From contig JAKSTB010000003.1 in assembly GCA_024402815.1 (NCBI GenBank), positions 1-42,621 on the forward strand: a stretch of 42,621 bases of DNA, written 5' to 3'. The position numbers were made by a program, and so were the translations under genes. Origin of the DNA: Alphaproteobacteria bacterium (GTDB lineage: Bacteria; Pseudomonadota; Alphaproteobacteria; Rs-D84). The notes below the pieces were generated by a model, which saw only the letters and a program-made list of their open reading frames with translations, was not told the origin of the DNA and ran no database searches. Of the stretch, positions 16,620 through 25,100 are shown in pieces; position 1 is the first letter of the stretch, and each line of letters opens with the position of its first letter.

Positions 16620-18649
16620 AACATATAAATTCATCTTTGTTGTTTTGTTTAATAGCCACAAATGCTTTTGCATTGGGTATTAATATCGATGAACCAAAAA
16701 CAATTAAATCAGATTCTATTGAATACGATATTAAAACTGGCGAATTAAAAACCTTTGGTAATACAGAAATGACCAATGCATCTGGTCAAAAAGTCAAATT
16801 GGATAATATATCTATATCTAAAAACAATAACCAGATATCTGCAAATGATATTGAATTGTGGCTGGGTAGTAATGTATATATCAAAGCAGAAGAAATAAAT
16901 CGTAACGATAATGAAACAATCGCATCAGATGCAATTTTTACTGCATGTGATGGATGTGATTCTTTTGGTAATGTGTGGGAAATATCGAGCAGTGAAATTA
17001 TCCATGATTCTGATGAACGCATGTTATATTTTCATAATCTGGTATTTTGGTTATACAATCATAATTTGCCAATATTATGGTTGCCTTACTATGAAATGGC
17101 TGATCCATCTGTAAAATATAAATCAGGGTTTTTAGCCCCCAGCTTTAATACCACAGATGATATGGGTACCCAATTAAATATCCCTTTTTATATCAATATT
17201 TCTGACACACACGATTTAACACCAACCTTTTCTTATTTAACAAAAGAAAATCCTTTGTTCCAATTGGAACACAGATTAAATTTGGACCATGCCCAGTTTA
17301 AATCTGACGGTTCTTTTACACATAATAAACACGGTGAAAATCGTTGGAACATTAATAACACAGATATAATCGAATTGGGTGAAAATGCCCGCGCAAATAT
17401 TTATATTCACAGAACATCTGATAAAACTTATTTACAGAAATATGGATTTTATAATTATCAACCATACCTTGATTCTGGTGCGAAATTAGAATTGTTTGGA
17501 CAAACCAGTTATATCGTTGCAGACACTCATATCTTCCAAGAATTGCGTGAACCAACGGGAAATCAAACCGTGTCATCTGGTAATATTTTGCCAAACATTC
17601 GTGGGGTATATCAAACCAATCCTATCTTCGCCGAAACATATTTGAATTTTTCTGGGGATGTGTTGGGGGTATCTTCATCTGATTCTGTATATCAACGCGT
17701 AATTGGAAAGGGCCAAATTGTATCACCTTGGACTTTGTGGGGTGGCAACCGTATTACAACCAGTTTATCTGCCAGATACGATATATACAATTTTAATAAA
17801 ACCCAGGTATATGAAGACAACAGAATTGTAAATTCTTATTCTGGTATTAAATCAAGATTTTTGCCCAGTGGTTATGTTGAATGGGGCCTGCCAATGTACA
17901 GTGTTGACAATGATTGGACATACATTATTGAACCACGCGCCCGTTTGACAGTTATGGAACATACAAATACAAAATCTGTATTTTCATATAACAATGATTC
18001 TGCGGGGCGTTTCTTGTCTGATACAACACTGTTTTCAAACAACAGATATTCTGGATTTGATGTATGGGAAAACGGAAATTTTGTTGATTATGGCGCAAGA
18101 TGGGCCGCACTGAATTCAAATCACAATATTGAAGTGTTTATTGGTCAAACATATGATTTCAAAAACCAAGATACAGATTTTAATGATAATGGTTTCAGAA
18201 ATGGTTTTTCTGATTATGTAGGACGCGTTTCATACAGCAACAACGATAATTTGCGATTATCAACCCGTTTCCGTTTTGACAGGACAACTATGAATATATC
18301 CCATACCGAAAATTCTGCATACATAGGAAAAAATAATACATATTTGACATTCGGTCATATTTGGGATTCACATCCTATTGATGTATATTCAGCAAATGAC
18401 GAAGATACACATGAAATTTTGGGTGGCGCGGGACTTCAACTGACAAATAGATTGAACATCAAAGGTTCTGTGTTATACAATATACATGAACATATTTTCC
18501 AAAGACATTCTGCTGGGATATTTTATAATCATCCTTGCTATTATCTGGCTGTGGAATACCGCAGGGATAACACTGTCAAAGAAGACTATGTTGGGGGAAC
18601 AACATTCCAATTTAAGTTTGGTATCAGTATCGATAGTAAACACTATTAA
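16616..18649 (+). CDS. lptD: LPS-assembly outer-membrane protein LptD
   Basis: Beta-barrel that inserts LPS into the outer leaflet with LptE. 677 aa with a signal peptide (MKHINSSLLFCLIATNAFA), an OstA-type jellyroll domain (SDSIEYDIKTGELKTFGN, about 30-115) and a barrel from about 190. CDGC (about 117-120) lies just before the conserved NVWEISSSEIIHD and LPILWLPYYEMADP stretches, where some LptD proteins carry disulfide cysteines. The C-terminus resembles an outer-membrane barrel strand (GGTTFQFKFGI). Shorter than enterobacterial LptD but close to alphaproteobacterial forms. Translation is coupled to lptF. Confidence 0.92.
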   Translation: MKHINSSLLFCLIATNAFALGINIDEPKTIKSDSIEYDIKTGELKTFGNTEMTNASGQKVKLDNISISKNNNQISANDIELWLGSNVYIKAEEINRNDNETIASDAIFTACDGCDSFGNVWEISSSEIIHDSDERMLYFHNLVFWLYNHNLPILWLPYYEMADPSVKYKSGFLAPSFNTTDDMGTQLNIPFYINISDTHDLTPTFSYLTKENPLFQLEHRLNLDHAQFKSDGSFTHNKHGENRWNINNTDIIELGENARANIYIHRTSDKTYLQKYGFYNYQPYLDSGAKLELFGQTSYIVADTHIFQELREPTGNQTVSSGNILPNIRGVYQTNPIFAETYLNFSGDVLGVSSSDSVYQRVIGKGQIVSPWTLWGGNRITTSLSARYDIYNFNKTQVYEDNRIVNSYSGIKSRFLPSGYVEWGLPMYSVDNDWTYIIEPRARLTVMEHTNTKSVFSYNNDSAGRFLSDTTLFSNNRYSGFDVWENGNFVDYGARWAALNSNHNIEVFIGQTYDFKNQDTDFNDNGFRNGFSDYVGRVSYSNNDNLRLSTRFRFDRTTMNISHTENSAYIGKNNTYLTFGHIWDSHPIDVYSANDEDTHEILGGAGLQLTNRLNIKGSVLYNIHEHIFQRHSAGIFYNHPCYYLAVEYRRDNTVKEDYVGGTTFQFKFGISIDSKHY

Positions 18650-18670
18650 AAAATGCAAAGGTGAAAATAC

Positions 18671-19495
18671 ATGAAAAAAATATGTGTGTTTTGTTCTGGA
18701 ATTATTTTGTGTGCGATGTCTGCCAATGCGGCCAGTGTTGTTGCAACTGTGAACGGTAACCCTATTACAGATACAGATGTTACTGCACGCACAGAATTAA
18801 TGGCACGCCAGGGCAAAACTTCCACTACAAACCGCAGAACCGCATTTCAAAATATTGTTGATGATTATGTTAAATTAAAATATGCAGGCAATTATGGTGT
18901 GAACCCAACAGATAAAGATGCAGATAAAGAATTAGAACGTATGAATTTGGGTAATTTGTCTGAAACAATGAAATCTATGGCGCGTTTGGCAATTCGTGCT
19001 GATATCGCATGGGGCGTAGTTATGTCCAGAACGGTTGTTCCTACAATTGATGTTTCTGATTCAGATATAAACACAGAAAAATCAGATTTGATTCGCGAAC
19101 GCGGTTTACCAATTGACGTAACAATGATAAGATTGTCCGGTGTATCCACAGATATAACAAAAAATTTAAGCAAACCTAAAAATTGTGATGATGCATTTAA
19201 AATTGCAGAAAATGCCGGTGCATATCCACAAAAAATAAATGCACTGCAATATGAATTGGCAACCGATATTCGTGAACGTATCGCAAATTTAAAACCTTTG
19301 ACTTGGTCCGGGGTTAAAGATAATTCTGTGTTGTTGGTATGTGAAGAAAAAAAGACAAAAGAATATCAAAATTTGGACGATATAATTAAACAAAACGCGA
19401 TATATAAAAAGGCATCTTTTGTCGCAGACCAACAATTAAAGCAAATACGACGTAAATCCGTAATTATAATTAATGACGACAGATATAAATTATGA
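18671..19495 (+). CDS. SurA-like periplasmic chaperone without a parvulin domain
   Basis: 274 aa. A signal peptide (MKKICVFCSGIILCAMSANA, cleavage near 20) leads into ASVVATVNGNPITDTDVTAR, the typical SurA/PpiD N-terminal start, and a helical chaperone domain to about 150. No parvulin (PPIase) signature is seen after it; the protein ends after a short C-terminal helix and strand. SurA genes normally follow lptD and help fold outer-membrane proteins including LptD, so the position supports the call. The loss of PPIase domains fits evidence in the family that chaperone activity resides in the N-terminal part. Confidence 0.75.
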   Translation: MKKICVFCSGIILCAMSANAASVVATVNGNPITDTDVTARTELMARQGKTSTTNRRTAFQNIVDDYVKLKYAGNYGVNPTDKDADKELERMNLGNLSETMKSMARLAIRADIAWGVVMSRTVVPTIDVSDSDINTEKSDLIRERGLPIDVTMIRLSGVSTDITKNLSKPKNCDDAFKIAENAGAYPQKINALQYELATDIRERIANLKPLTWSGVKDNSVLLVCEEKKTKEYQNLDDIIKQNAIYKKASFVADQQLKQIRRKSVIIINDDRYKL

Positions 19496-20589
19496 AAAAA
19501 ACAATACTTTTTAATTTAACAAAAAATGAACTGATTGAATTTGTAACCCAAATGGGATTACCACGTTTTCGTGCGTCCCAAATTCAAGATTGGATAAATC
19601 GTGGCGCGCCTGATTTTTCTGTGATGAAAAATCTGCCAAATGATTTACGTCAAAAATTAAGTGAAGTTGCACAAACTCTGCCTGTAACAATCGTAAAAAG
19701 ATTGGACAGCAATGACAATCAAACAACTAAATTTTTATTAGAATTGGACGACGGCGAACAAATAGAATGTGTTTTAATGCGAACAACATATGGCAACAGC
19801 GTTTGCGTTTCATCCCAGGCTGGTTGTGCAATGGGATGCAAATTCTGTGCCAGCACTTTATTGGGATTAAAACGCAATTTAACTGTTAATGAAATGTATG
19901 CCCAAATTTTAACCGCCCAATGGGAATTGCGTGGAGATAAATTCAAGGACATACATCCAAACGGCGATCCAAACAATAATGATGTTTCACATATTGTTGT
20001 TATGGGAACTGGGGAACCTCTGCAAAACACTCAAAATGTAATTGGTTTCTTGGAACGCGCAAACAGCGAATTAAACATATCTTGGCGTCGTATAACCGTA
20101 TCCACATGTGGCATAGTGCCTGGAATATATGAATTAAAGGCATGGGGACGTCCAATCAATTTGGCGATATCTTTACACGCACCTGTTGATGAATTACGTT
20201 CACAAATTATGCCTATAAATAACAAATATAAATTGAACGAAGTTTTGGATGCAGCATTTGATTGTTCAGATTCTTGTAATCGACAACTGATGATTGAATA
20301 TATATTGCTGGGCAAGAAAGATTCAAATGGGGAAACCGTGTTATACAATGCAACACCTGAATATGCTGATAAATTATCAGAATTATTGCGTGGTCACAAT
20401 GTAATGGTGAATTTGATTCCGTGGAATACAGTTGATGAACGTGATTTTGCATCTATTTCTGGTAATGCGGTTCACAGATTCCAAGATATATTGATTAAAA
20501 ATGGTGTACACACACGTATCAGACGTGAACGTGGCGCAGATATTGGTTCCGCCTGTGGTCAATTAAGATTGAAAAATAATAAAAAATAG
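19492..20589 (+). CDS. rlmN: Dual-specificity 23S rRNA/tRNA methyltransferase RlmN
   Basis: Radical SAM enzyme that makes 2-methyladenosine at A2503 of 23S rRNA and A37 of some tRNAs. 365 aa with the 4Fe-4S motif C112-x3-C116-x2-C119 (CAMGCKFC) and the second catalytic cysteine at 355 (IGSACGQL). GTGEPLQN and the SLHAP motif are present. It overlaps the SurA-like gene by 4 nt (ATGA), so it closes the lptF operon; a terminator follows. Cfr is less likely because of the overall match to RlmN. Confidence 0.95.
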   Translation: MKKTILFNLTKNELIEFVTQMGLPRFRASQIQDWINRGAPDFSVMKNLPNDLRQKLSEVAQTLPVTIVKRLDSNDNQTTKFLLELDDGEQIECVLMRTTYGNSVCVSSQAGCAMGCKFCASTLLGLKRNLTVNEMYAQILTAQWELRGDKFKDIHPNGDPNNNDVSHIVVMGTGEPLQNTQNVIGFLERANSELNISWRRITVSTCGIVPGIYELKAWGRPINLAISLHAPVDELRSQIMPINNKYKLNEVLDAAFDCSDSCNRQLMIEYILLGKKDSNGETVLYNATPEYADKLSELLRGHNVMVNLIPWNTVDERDFASISGNAVHRFQDILIKNGVHTRIRRERGADIGSACGQLRLKNNKK

Positions 20590-20594
20590 ATATA

Positions 20595-20627
20595 AAAAAC
20601 CACCAGATCGGTGGTTTAATTTTTTAT
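20595..20627 (+). terminator. Terminator of the lptF-rlmN operon
   Basis: AAACCACC / GGTGGTTT (20597-20604 with 20610-20617) followed by AATTTTTT. Confidence 0.8.
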
Positions 20628-20869
20628 CTTTGTCCCCTGCTTTTGTGATGATTCTGTTTGATTGAATCCACAGCGCCCTGATAATCAGTTATCGATTTAA
20701 TTGTATCATTTCCACCTGCCTTGATTTCAGTATTTGTTTTTTTAGGTATTGTGAAATTGTGTATCATATTAATCATTCCACCAAATGCCACCAGATATAA
20801 CCCACCAATTACAACCCAACATATTGTGGTATTTCTTTTTTCATTATATTCTTTGTTATCTTTCTTCAT
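20624..20869 (-). CDS. Small single-pass membrane protein, unknown
   Basis: Not recognised. 81 aa: a charged N-terminus (MKKDNKEYNEKR), one membrane segment (about 17-38, ICWVVIGGLYLVAFGGMIN) and a hydrophilic, lysine-rich tail of about 40 residues. It follows the lipoprotein gene by 22 nt, so the two are probably one transcript. Its stop lies within the tail of the rlmN terminator. A small partner or anchor for the lipoprotein is possible. Confidence 0.55.
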   Translation of the reverse strand: MKKDNKEYNEKRNTTICWVVIGGLYLVAFGGMINMIHNFTIPKKTNTEIKAGGNDTIKSITDYQGAVDSIKQNHHKSRGQR

Positions 20870-20891
20870 ATCTTTTTAACCTTGTATTTTA

Positions 20892-22133
20892 TTAACGACC
20901 TGGATTACCAAATCTTTGTTGTGTGATGACATTAGCAATCGAATCCGCTTCACGTTGTTTTTCTATCATCGTTTGTTTTATGTTTTCCTTCTTTCTAACT
21001 TCTTGGTTTAAAGAATCTATTATTCTTTTGTCTTTGTCACTGATTACACCTTCCCAATCTTTTGTGCGTTGTTGAACCCCAACAACCCAATCAAAATGAA
21101 CATAGGCCGTACCATTATCATAATCATAATCGACATATGAATTCATATTGCCCAATCTTTCTTCTTTCTCTGAAGAATAATCTTCCGTATAAAAATCACC
21201 ATCATACGTGAATTCCATACTTTCTGTCATAATTCCGTTCGACCCAAATTTTCCAATTTTCCATCTGTTCGCCCCCGATGACACAGGTTCATATTTTGCA
21301 CCCGCATCAGCGAAAAATTCAGGTGACATTCCGGGAATAACAAAATCTATACCTCGACTGGTGATAATATATTTATGATTTAATTGTTCCAGCATTCTGT
21401 AACTGCCCACAGATTCGCCTTCCATTGGATTTTTTGTGGCACCCATATATTTGATGTCGCGTTTATCCAGCAAATAATAATCGGCATATTTTTGTTCGAT
21501 ATCGATTCTGTTTGATATCAAATCGTTACGCATATTATTCAAATTGGTATTAACATTTCTCAGCGCTAATTGTTTTTGATTTATTGCAGATGTATTTATT
21601 TTGTTTTCCAGATGAGATTTTAATTCATTGTACGAAAAAATACCGATATTACCATATCCTGATTCATTTGCACCCTCACCTGCACCTATGAATGCCAAAT
21701 CTTCAAAAGACACATGTACGTTTTTATACCAATCGTCAGCTAAATTTATATTATATGCCGTTAAATCGTTTTTAATTTTGCTGAAATAATTCAATATAAT
21801 CTGTTTTCCAGATGTGTTAACTTCTTTATCCATAACATCAGACAAAGATGTTTTAAATTGCAATCTGGATATGTCATTTAAATCGGAAAAAACATCCCTG
21901 GTGCTGATTAAATCTTGTTCCAGTTTTTTATACCCATTTGCATTCAATACAGAATCGCGAGTATTATCGAAAAAGGTATTTTGTTTACCCTGGCTGCGTC
22001 TGGCAATTCTTCTTTCTATTTTATATTGTTTGTTTGGGTTTGTATCTTCGTCTTTCGAACAAGAATATACCACAGTTGCACCCAAAATTGCCACAGCAGA
22101 TGTTAAAAAAAACTTTTTCCATTTTTTATTCAT
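20892..22133 (-). CDS. Large lipoprotein, unknown function
   Basis: 413 aa from the ATG that follows an AAAGGA Shine-Dalgarno; the 31-codon upstream extension crosses the promoter and is rejected. The signal ends ATVVYSC with lipidation at Cys25, followed by SKDEDTNP. The acidic run just after the lipidated Cys looks like the export signals of surface lipoproteins in Bacteroidota; in Proteobacteria a role is not established. The middle has a long helical region (ENKINTSAINQKQLALRNVN), and the C-terminus from about 370 is a Lys/Glu-rich coiled coil. No enzyme motif is seen. It forms an accessory pair with the small membrane protein between the rlmN and tRNA-Val units. Confidence 0.72.
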   Translation of the reverse strand: MNKKWKKFFLTSAVAILGATVVYSCSKDEDTNPNKQYKIERRIARRSQGKQNTFFDNTRDSVLNANGYKKLEQDLISTRDVFSDLNDISRLQFKTSLSDVMDKEVNTSGKQIILNYFSKIKNDLTAYNINLADDWYKNVHVSFEDLAFIGAGEGANESGYGNIGIFSYNELKSHLENKINTSAINQKQLALRNVNTNLNNMRNDLISNRIDIEQKYADYYLLDKRDIKYMGATKNPMEGESVGSYRMLEQLNHKYIITSRGIDFVIPGMSPEFFADAGAKYEPVSSGANRWKIGKFGSNGIMTESMEFTYDGDFYTEDYSSEKEERLGNMNSYVDYDYDNGTAYVHFDWVVGVQQRTKDWEGVISDKDKRIIDSLNQEVRKKENIKQTMIEKQREADSIANVITQQRFGNPGR

Positions 22134-22167
22134 TATTTTTTCCTTTGGACAACCAGTCCTCTGCAGA

Positions 22168-22198
22168 AATATAGTACAAAAAAATATAAAAATGTCAA
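22168..22198 (-). promoter_or_regulatory. Promoter of the lipoprotein gene pair
   Basis: The minus strand has a perfect TTGACA (22193-22198). The -10 is TACTAT at 22171-22176 (16-nt spacer) or TATATT at 22168-22173 (19-nt spacer). Confidence 0.5.
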
Positions 22199-22205
22199 AT
22201 ATTTG

Positions 22206-22238
22206 TATAAAAACAAAAACCGCCAATTTGGCGGTTTT
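22206..22238 (-). terminator. Terminator after tRNA-Val
   Basis: AAAACCGCC / GGCGGTTTT stem with a short AT loop; on the minus strand it is followed by a T-rich tract, directly after the tRNA 3' end. Confidence 0.8.
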
Positions 22239-22244
22239 AATCTC

Positions 22245-22321
22245 TGGTGGATGTTAAGAGACTCGAACTCCTGACCCTCTGCGTGTAAAGCAGATGCTCT
22301 AACCAACTGAGCTAAACATCC
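22245..22321 (-). tRNA. tRNA-Val (anticodon UAC)
   Basis: 77 nt with encoded CCA. The acceptor stem GGATGTT pairs with AACATCC, discriminator A. The D arm contains AGCTCAGTTGGTTAGAGC, the anticodon stem TCTGC / GCAGA encloses TTTACAC (anticodon TAC), and the T arm contains GTTCGAGTC. Confidence 0.96.
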
Positions 22322-22335
22322 AGAAAAGCAGGCCT

Positions 22336-22364
22336 ATAATAACCCGTTTTTTTCTAAAAGTCCA
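22336..22364 (-). promoter_or_regulatory. Promoter of tRNA-Val
   Basis: TGGACT (22359-22364), 17 nt, TATTAT (22336-22341) on the minus strand, immediately after ybaB. Confidence 0.55.
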
Positions 22365-22371
22365 GCATTTT

Positions 22372-22668
22372 TTAATCTAATGGCAGGCCACCTGTTATTT
22401 GCCCCATCATATTATCGATTAAAGTATCGGCTTTCTTTTTTGCATCTTTGTATGCATCTGCCACCAATTTTGATAAAACATCTGCACCCAATTTCAAAGA
22501 TTCAGGTTTAATAACCACAGATACCAAATCGTATTTGCCGGTCATATCTACAACCACATCACCATTTCCCGCAATACCTTTGACATGCATATCTGCCAAA
22601 GAATCTTGGGCAGCAGATATTTTTGATTGTAAATTTTTGGCATTTGCCATTAAAGATTCCATATCCAT
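22372..22668 (-). CDS. YbaB/EbfC nucleoid-associated protein
   Basis: 98 aa, the usual family length. It has the N-terminal helix (MESLMANAKNLQSKISAAQD), the central strands with GDVVVDMTGKYDLVSVVI and the C-terminal helix KLVADAYKDAKKKADTLIDNM. Family members form dimers that bind DNA without strict sequence specificity. It normally lies between dnaX and recR; here it follows pnp by 56 nt, so the dnaX-ybaB-recR group is broken. Confidence 0.9.
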   Translation of the reverse strand: MDMESLMANAKNLQSKISAAQDSLADMHVKGIAGNGDVVVDMTGKYDLVSVVIKPESLKLGADVLSKLVADAYKDAKKKADTLIDNMMGQITGGLPLD

Positions 22669-22693
22669 TTTTATTCTCGTCTTTTTTTAAATA

Positions 22694-22717
22694 TTGGGCG
22701 ATTAAGAAATCGCCCAA
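22694..22717. terminator. Hairpin between pnp and ybaB
   Basis: A perfect 10-bp stem TTGGGCGATT / AATCGCCCAA with a 4-nt loop. The T-rich side lies on the plus strand; on the minus strand it is followed only by ATATTT, so it may be a partial terminator or a processing and stability element for pnp mRNA. Confidence 0.5.
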
Positions 22718-22724
22718 CATATTT

Positions 22725-24887
22725 TTATTTTACTTCTTTACCTGTTTTTTGGTCGATACCAACCATGCTCATACGTGTTTTACCACGTTTATCAGCACCC
22801 ATATATCTGACATAAACAGTATCACCAACATTGTATTTTGCGTCTTCAATTTTTGCGATACGTTCGCCTGTGATTTCAGATATATGAACCAAAGCTTCAA
22901 AGCCCTTTAAGATTTTAACAAACAAACCGAAATCTTTGATTCCAGATACTGTACCTTGATAGATTTGACCAACCTCTGGTTCCGCAACAATATCTTTGAT
23001 TCGATTCATCGCATCTTGGGCTTCTTCTTTTGTGGATGCCAAGATTTTCACAGAACCATCATCTTCTAATTCGATTTGAGTATTTGTTTCACGTGTCAAT
23101 GCTTGAATCACTGAACCGCCCTTACCGATAACTTCGCGAACTTTGTCAGGATTGATTTTCATTGTATAAATTTGTGGTGCAAATTCAGACAATTTTGCAC
23201 GTGGTGCCTTGATTGCTTTTTCAATCTTGCCCAAAATGTGCATACGACCATCTTTCGCTTGCGCCAAAGCCCGTTCCATAATTTCAAATGTAATAGATGT
23301 GATTTTGATATCCATTTGCAAAGCTGTGATACCACGATCTGTACCTGTTACTTTGAAATCCATATCTCCCAAATGGTCTTCATCACCCAAAATATCGGTC
23401 AAAATAGCGTAATCATCGCCTTCTTTAATCAATCCCATTGCAATACCAGCCACAGGACGTTTCATTGGAACACCACCATCCATCATAGCCAATGTAGCAC
23501 CGCATGTTGTTGCCATAGAAGAAGAACCGTTTGATTCCAAAATATCTGAACAAATACGAATAACATAATCAAATTCAGAACGAGATGGAACCATTGGATG
23601 AACTGCACGCCATGCCAAATTACCATGTCCTAATTCACGACGACCTGGGGATTTCAAACCTTTGGCTTCGCCAACTGAATAACCTGGGAAATTATAGTTC
23701 AAGATGAAATCGCGTTCATCATCACCATCCAAAGATTCAACCGGCAATGCATCATTTCCACCACCCAAAGTCAAAGAAACTAATGCTTGGGTTTCACCGC
23801 GTGTGAACAAAGCAGAACCGTGTGCACGTGGCAATACGCCCAATTCAATTTCAATTGGACGAACTGTCTTTGTATCACGTCCATCAATACGTGGTTTACC
23901 GGCCAAAATATTACCCCGCATAATACGAGCTGTAATATTTTCAATGATTTCATCTGCCCATGATTCCAGTGTAGATGTAGCTGTTGTTGTATCTGGGAAT
24001 AATTCTGGGATACGTGTTTTTGCAGTTGCATGAATTTGTGCCAATGTATCAAGGCGAACCAATTTTTCTTTGATTAACAAAGCCTTTTCGATTTCGTCTG
24101 AATATTGTTCAAAATCTTGTTTCATTGTAACATATTCAGATGATACAGCAGGTATTTCCCAACGTTCTTTACCGGCTTTTTCAACAAATTCGTTAATTGC
24201 ATTAATAACAACCTGTTGTGCATCAAAACCGAATTTCACAGCGCCCAAAGTTGTTTTTTCATCCAATTCACCAATTTCAGATTCAACCATTAACACACCG
24301 TCTTTTGTAGCAGCAACAACCAAATCCATTTCTGAATCTTCTGTTTCTTTTTTTGATGGGTTTAATAAATATTCGCCATCTTTGTATCCAACACGTGCAG
24401 CACCAATTGGTCCAGCAAATGGAACACCAGACAAAGCCAACGCAGCAGATGATGCAATCATAGCCAAAATATCAGGTTGATTTTTCTTGTCATAAGAAAA
24501 CACCTGGGCAATGATTTGAACTTTGTTTTTAAATGTTTCTGGGAACAAAGGACGAATAGGTCTGTCGATTAAACGTGCAATCAAAGTTTCAGAAACACTT
24601 GCTTTGCCTTCACGTCTGTCGCGTGAACCTGGGATACGACCGGATGATGCGTATTTTTCCTGGTAATCAACGGTTAAAGGAAAGAAATCTTGTCCTTCGA
24701 CTGCGGTCTTTTCAGCACACACAGTTGCCAAAACCATTGTTTCACCCATAGTAGCCATCACAGCGCCAGTTGCCTGTTTTGCATAACGGCCTGTTTCCAA
24801 CTTAACAGTTTCATTTCCGTATTTGAATTCAACACATACGGGATTATTTAATTCATGTTTTTCTGATTTACTAAAAAAACTAAACAT
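22725..24887 (-). CDS. pnp: Polyribonucleotide nucleotidyltransferase (PNPase)
   Basis: Phosphorolytic 3'-5' exoribonuclease of the RNA degradosome. 720 aa with two RNase PH domains (about 15-230 and 315-545), the second containing the conserved SDILESNGSSSMATTCG stretch, then a KH domain (MKINPDKVREVIGKGGSVI) and an S1 domain (GTVSGIKDFGLFVKILKGFE). The terminal acidic degradosome tail is short. A weak GGAGAAAC Shine-Dalgarno precedes the ATG. In most relatives it follows rpsO; here rpsO is about 12 kb away on the other strand. Confidence 0.97.
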   Translation of the reverse strand: MFSFFSKSEKHELNNPVCVEFKYGNETVKLETGRYAKQATGAVMATMGETMVLATVCAEKTAVEGQDFFPLTVDYQEKYASSGRIPGSRDRREGKASVSETLIARLIDRPIRPLFPETFKNKVQIIAQVFSYDKKNQPDILAMIASSAALALSGVPFAGPIGAARVGYKDGEYLLNPSKKETEDSEMDLVVAATKDGVLMVESEIGELDEKTTLGAVKFGFDAQQVVINAINEFVEKAGKERWEIPAVSSEYVTMKQDFEQYSDEIEKALLIKEKLVRLDTLAQIHATAKTRIPELFPDTTTATSTLESWADEIIENITARIMRGNILAGKPRIDGRDTKTVRPIEIELGVLPRAHGSALFTRGETQALVSLTLGGGNDALPVESLDGDDERDFILNYNFPGYSVGEAKGLKSPGRRELGHGNLAWRAVHPMVPSRSEFDYVIRICSDILESNGSSSMATTCGATLAMMDGGVPMKRPVAGIAMGLIKEGDDYAILTDILGDEDHLGDMDFKVTGTDRGITALQMDIKITSITFEIMERALAQAKDGRMHILGKIEKAIKAPRAKLSEFAPQIYTMKINPDKVREVIGKGGSVIQALTRETNTQIELEDDGSVKILASTKEEAQDAMNRIKDIVAEPEVGQIYQGTVSGIKDFGLFVKILKGFEALVHISEITGERIAKIEDAKYNVGDTVYVRYMGADKRGKTRMSMVGIDQKTGKEVK

Positions 24888-25100
24888 ATTTGTTTCTCCA
24901 TTTTTTTTACTTGTTTACTATTTTAAATGCAGAGACAAATCATTCGTTTTTGTATTCCCTTAAATTTAGCAAAATACAAGAAAGAATAATTCCATCCCTG
25001 CAATTCCGTTCTTTGATTATAGTTTATATTTATTTGTTTGCAACAAAATTACCATAATCTTTTATTTGACAAACATTTGTTTGGTGTTAATATTTGCTTT
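24888..25100. other. Divergent intergenic region between pnp and the radical SAM gene
   Basis: AT-rich, 213 nt. It holds the radical SAM promoter at its right end and the pnp leader at its left. No riboswitch, tRNA or convincing small gene was seen. Confidence 0.5.
25066..25093 (+). promoter_or_regulatory. Promoter giving a leaderless radical SAM transcript
   Basis: A perfect TTGACA (25066-25071), a 16-nt spacer and TAATAT (25088-25093). The ATG at 25101 follows after 7 nt with no Shine-Dalgarno close to it. Confidence 0.6.

Noticed and set aside
22134..22226. 31-residue N-terminal extension of the lipoprotein
   Set aside because: It crosses the promoter and would displace the lipoprotein signal from the N-terminus.
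22245..22321. tRNA-Val as an integration site for the accessory lipoprotein pair
   Set aside because: No copy of the tRNA 3' end was found near the other end of the pair (about 20600), and there is no integrase gene.
23085..23100. parS-like sequence TGTTTCACGTG in pnp
   Set aside because: Only the first 11 positions match, the second arm is broken, and the bases encode the conserved Thr-Arg-Glu-Thr of the PNPase KH domain.
24927..24989. Possible 20-residue precursor peptide upstream of the radical SAM gene
   Set aside because: No Shine-Dalgarno, not in the leaderless transcript, and the reading frame looks like chance.
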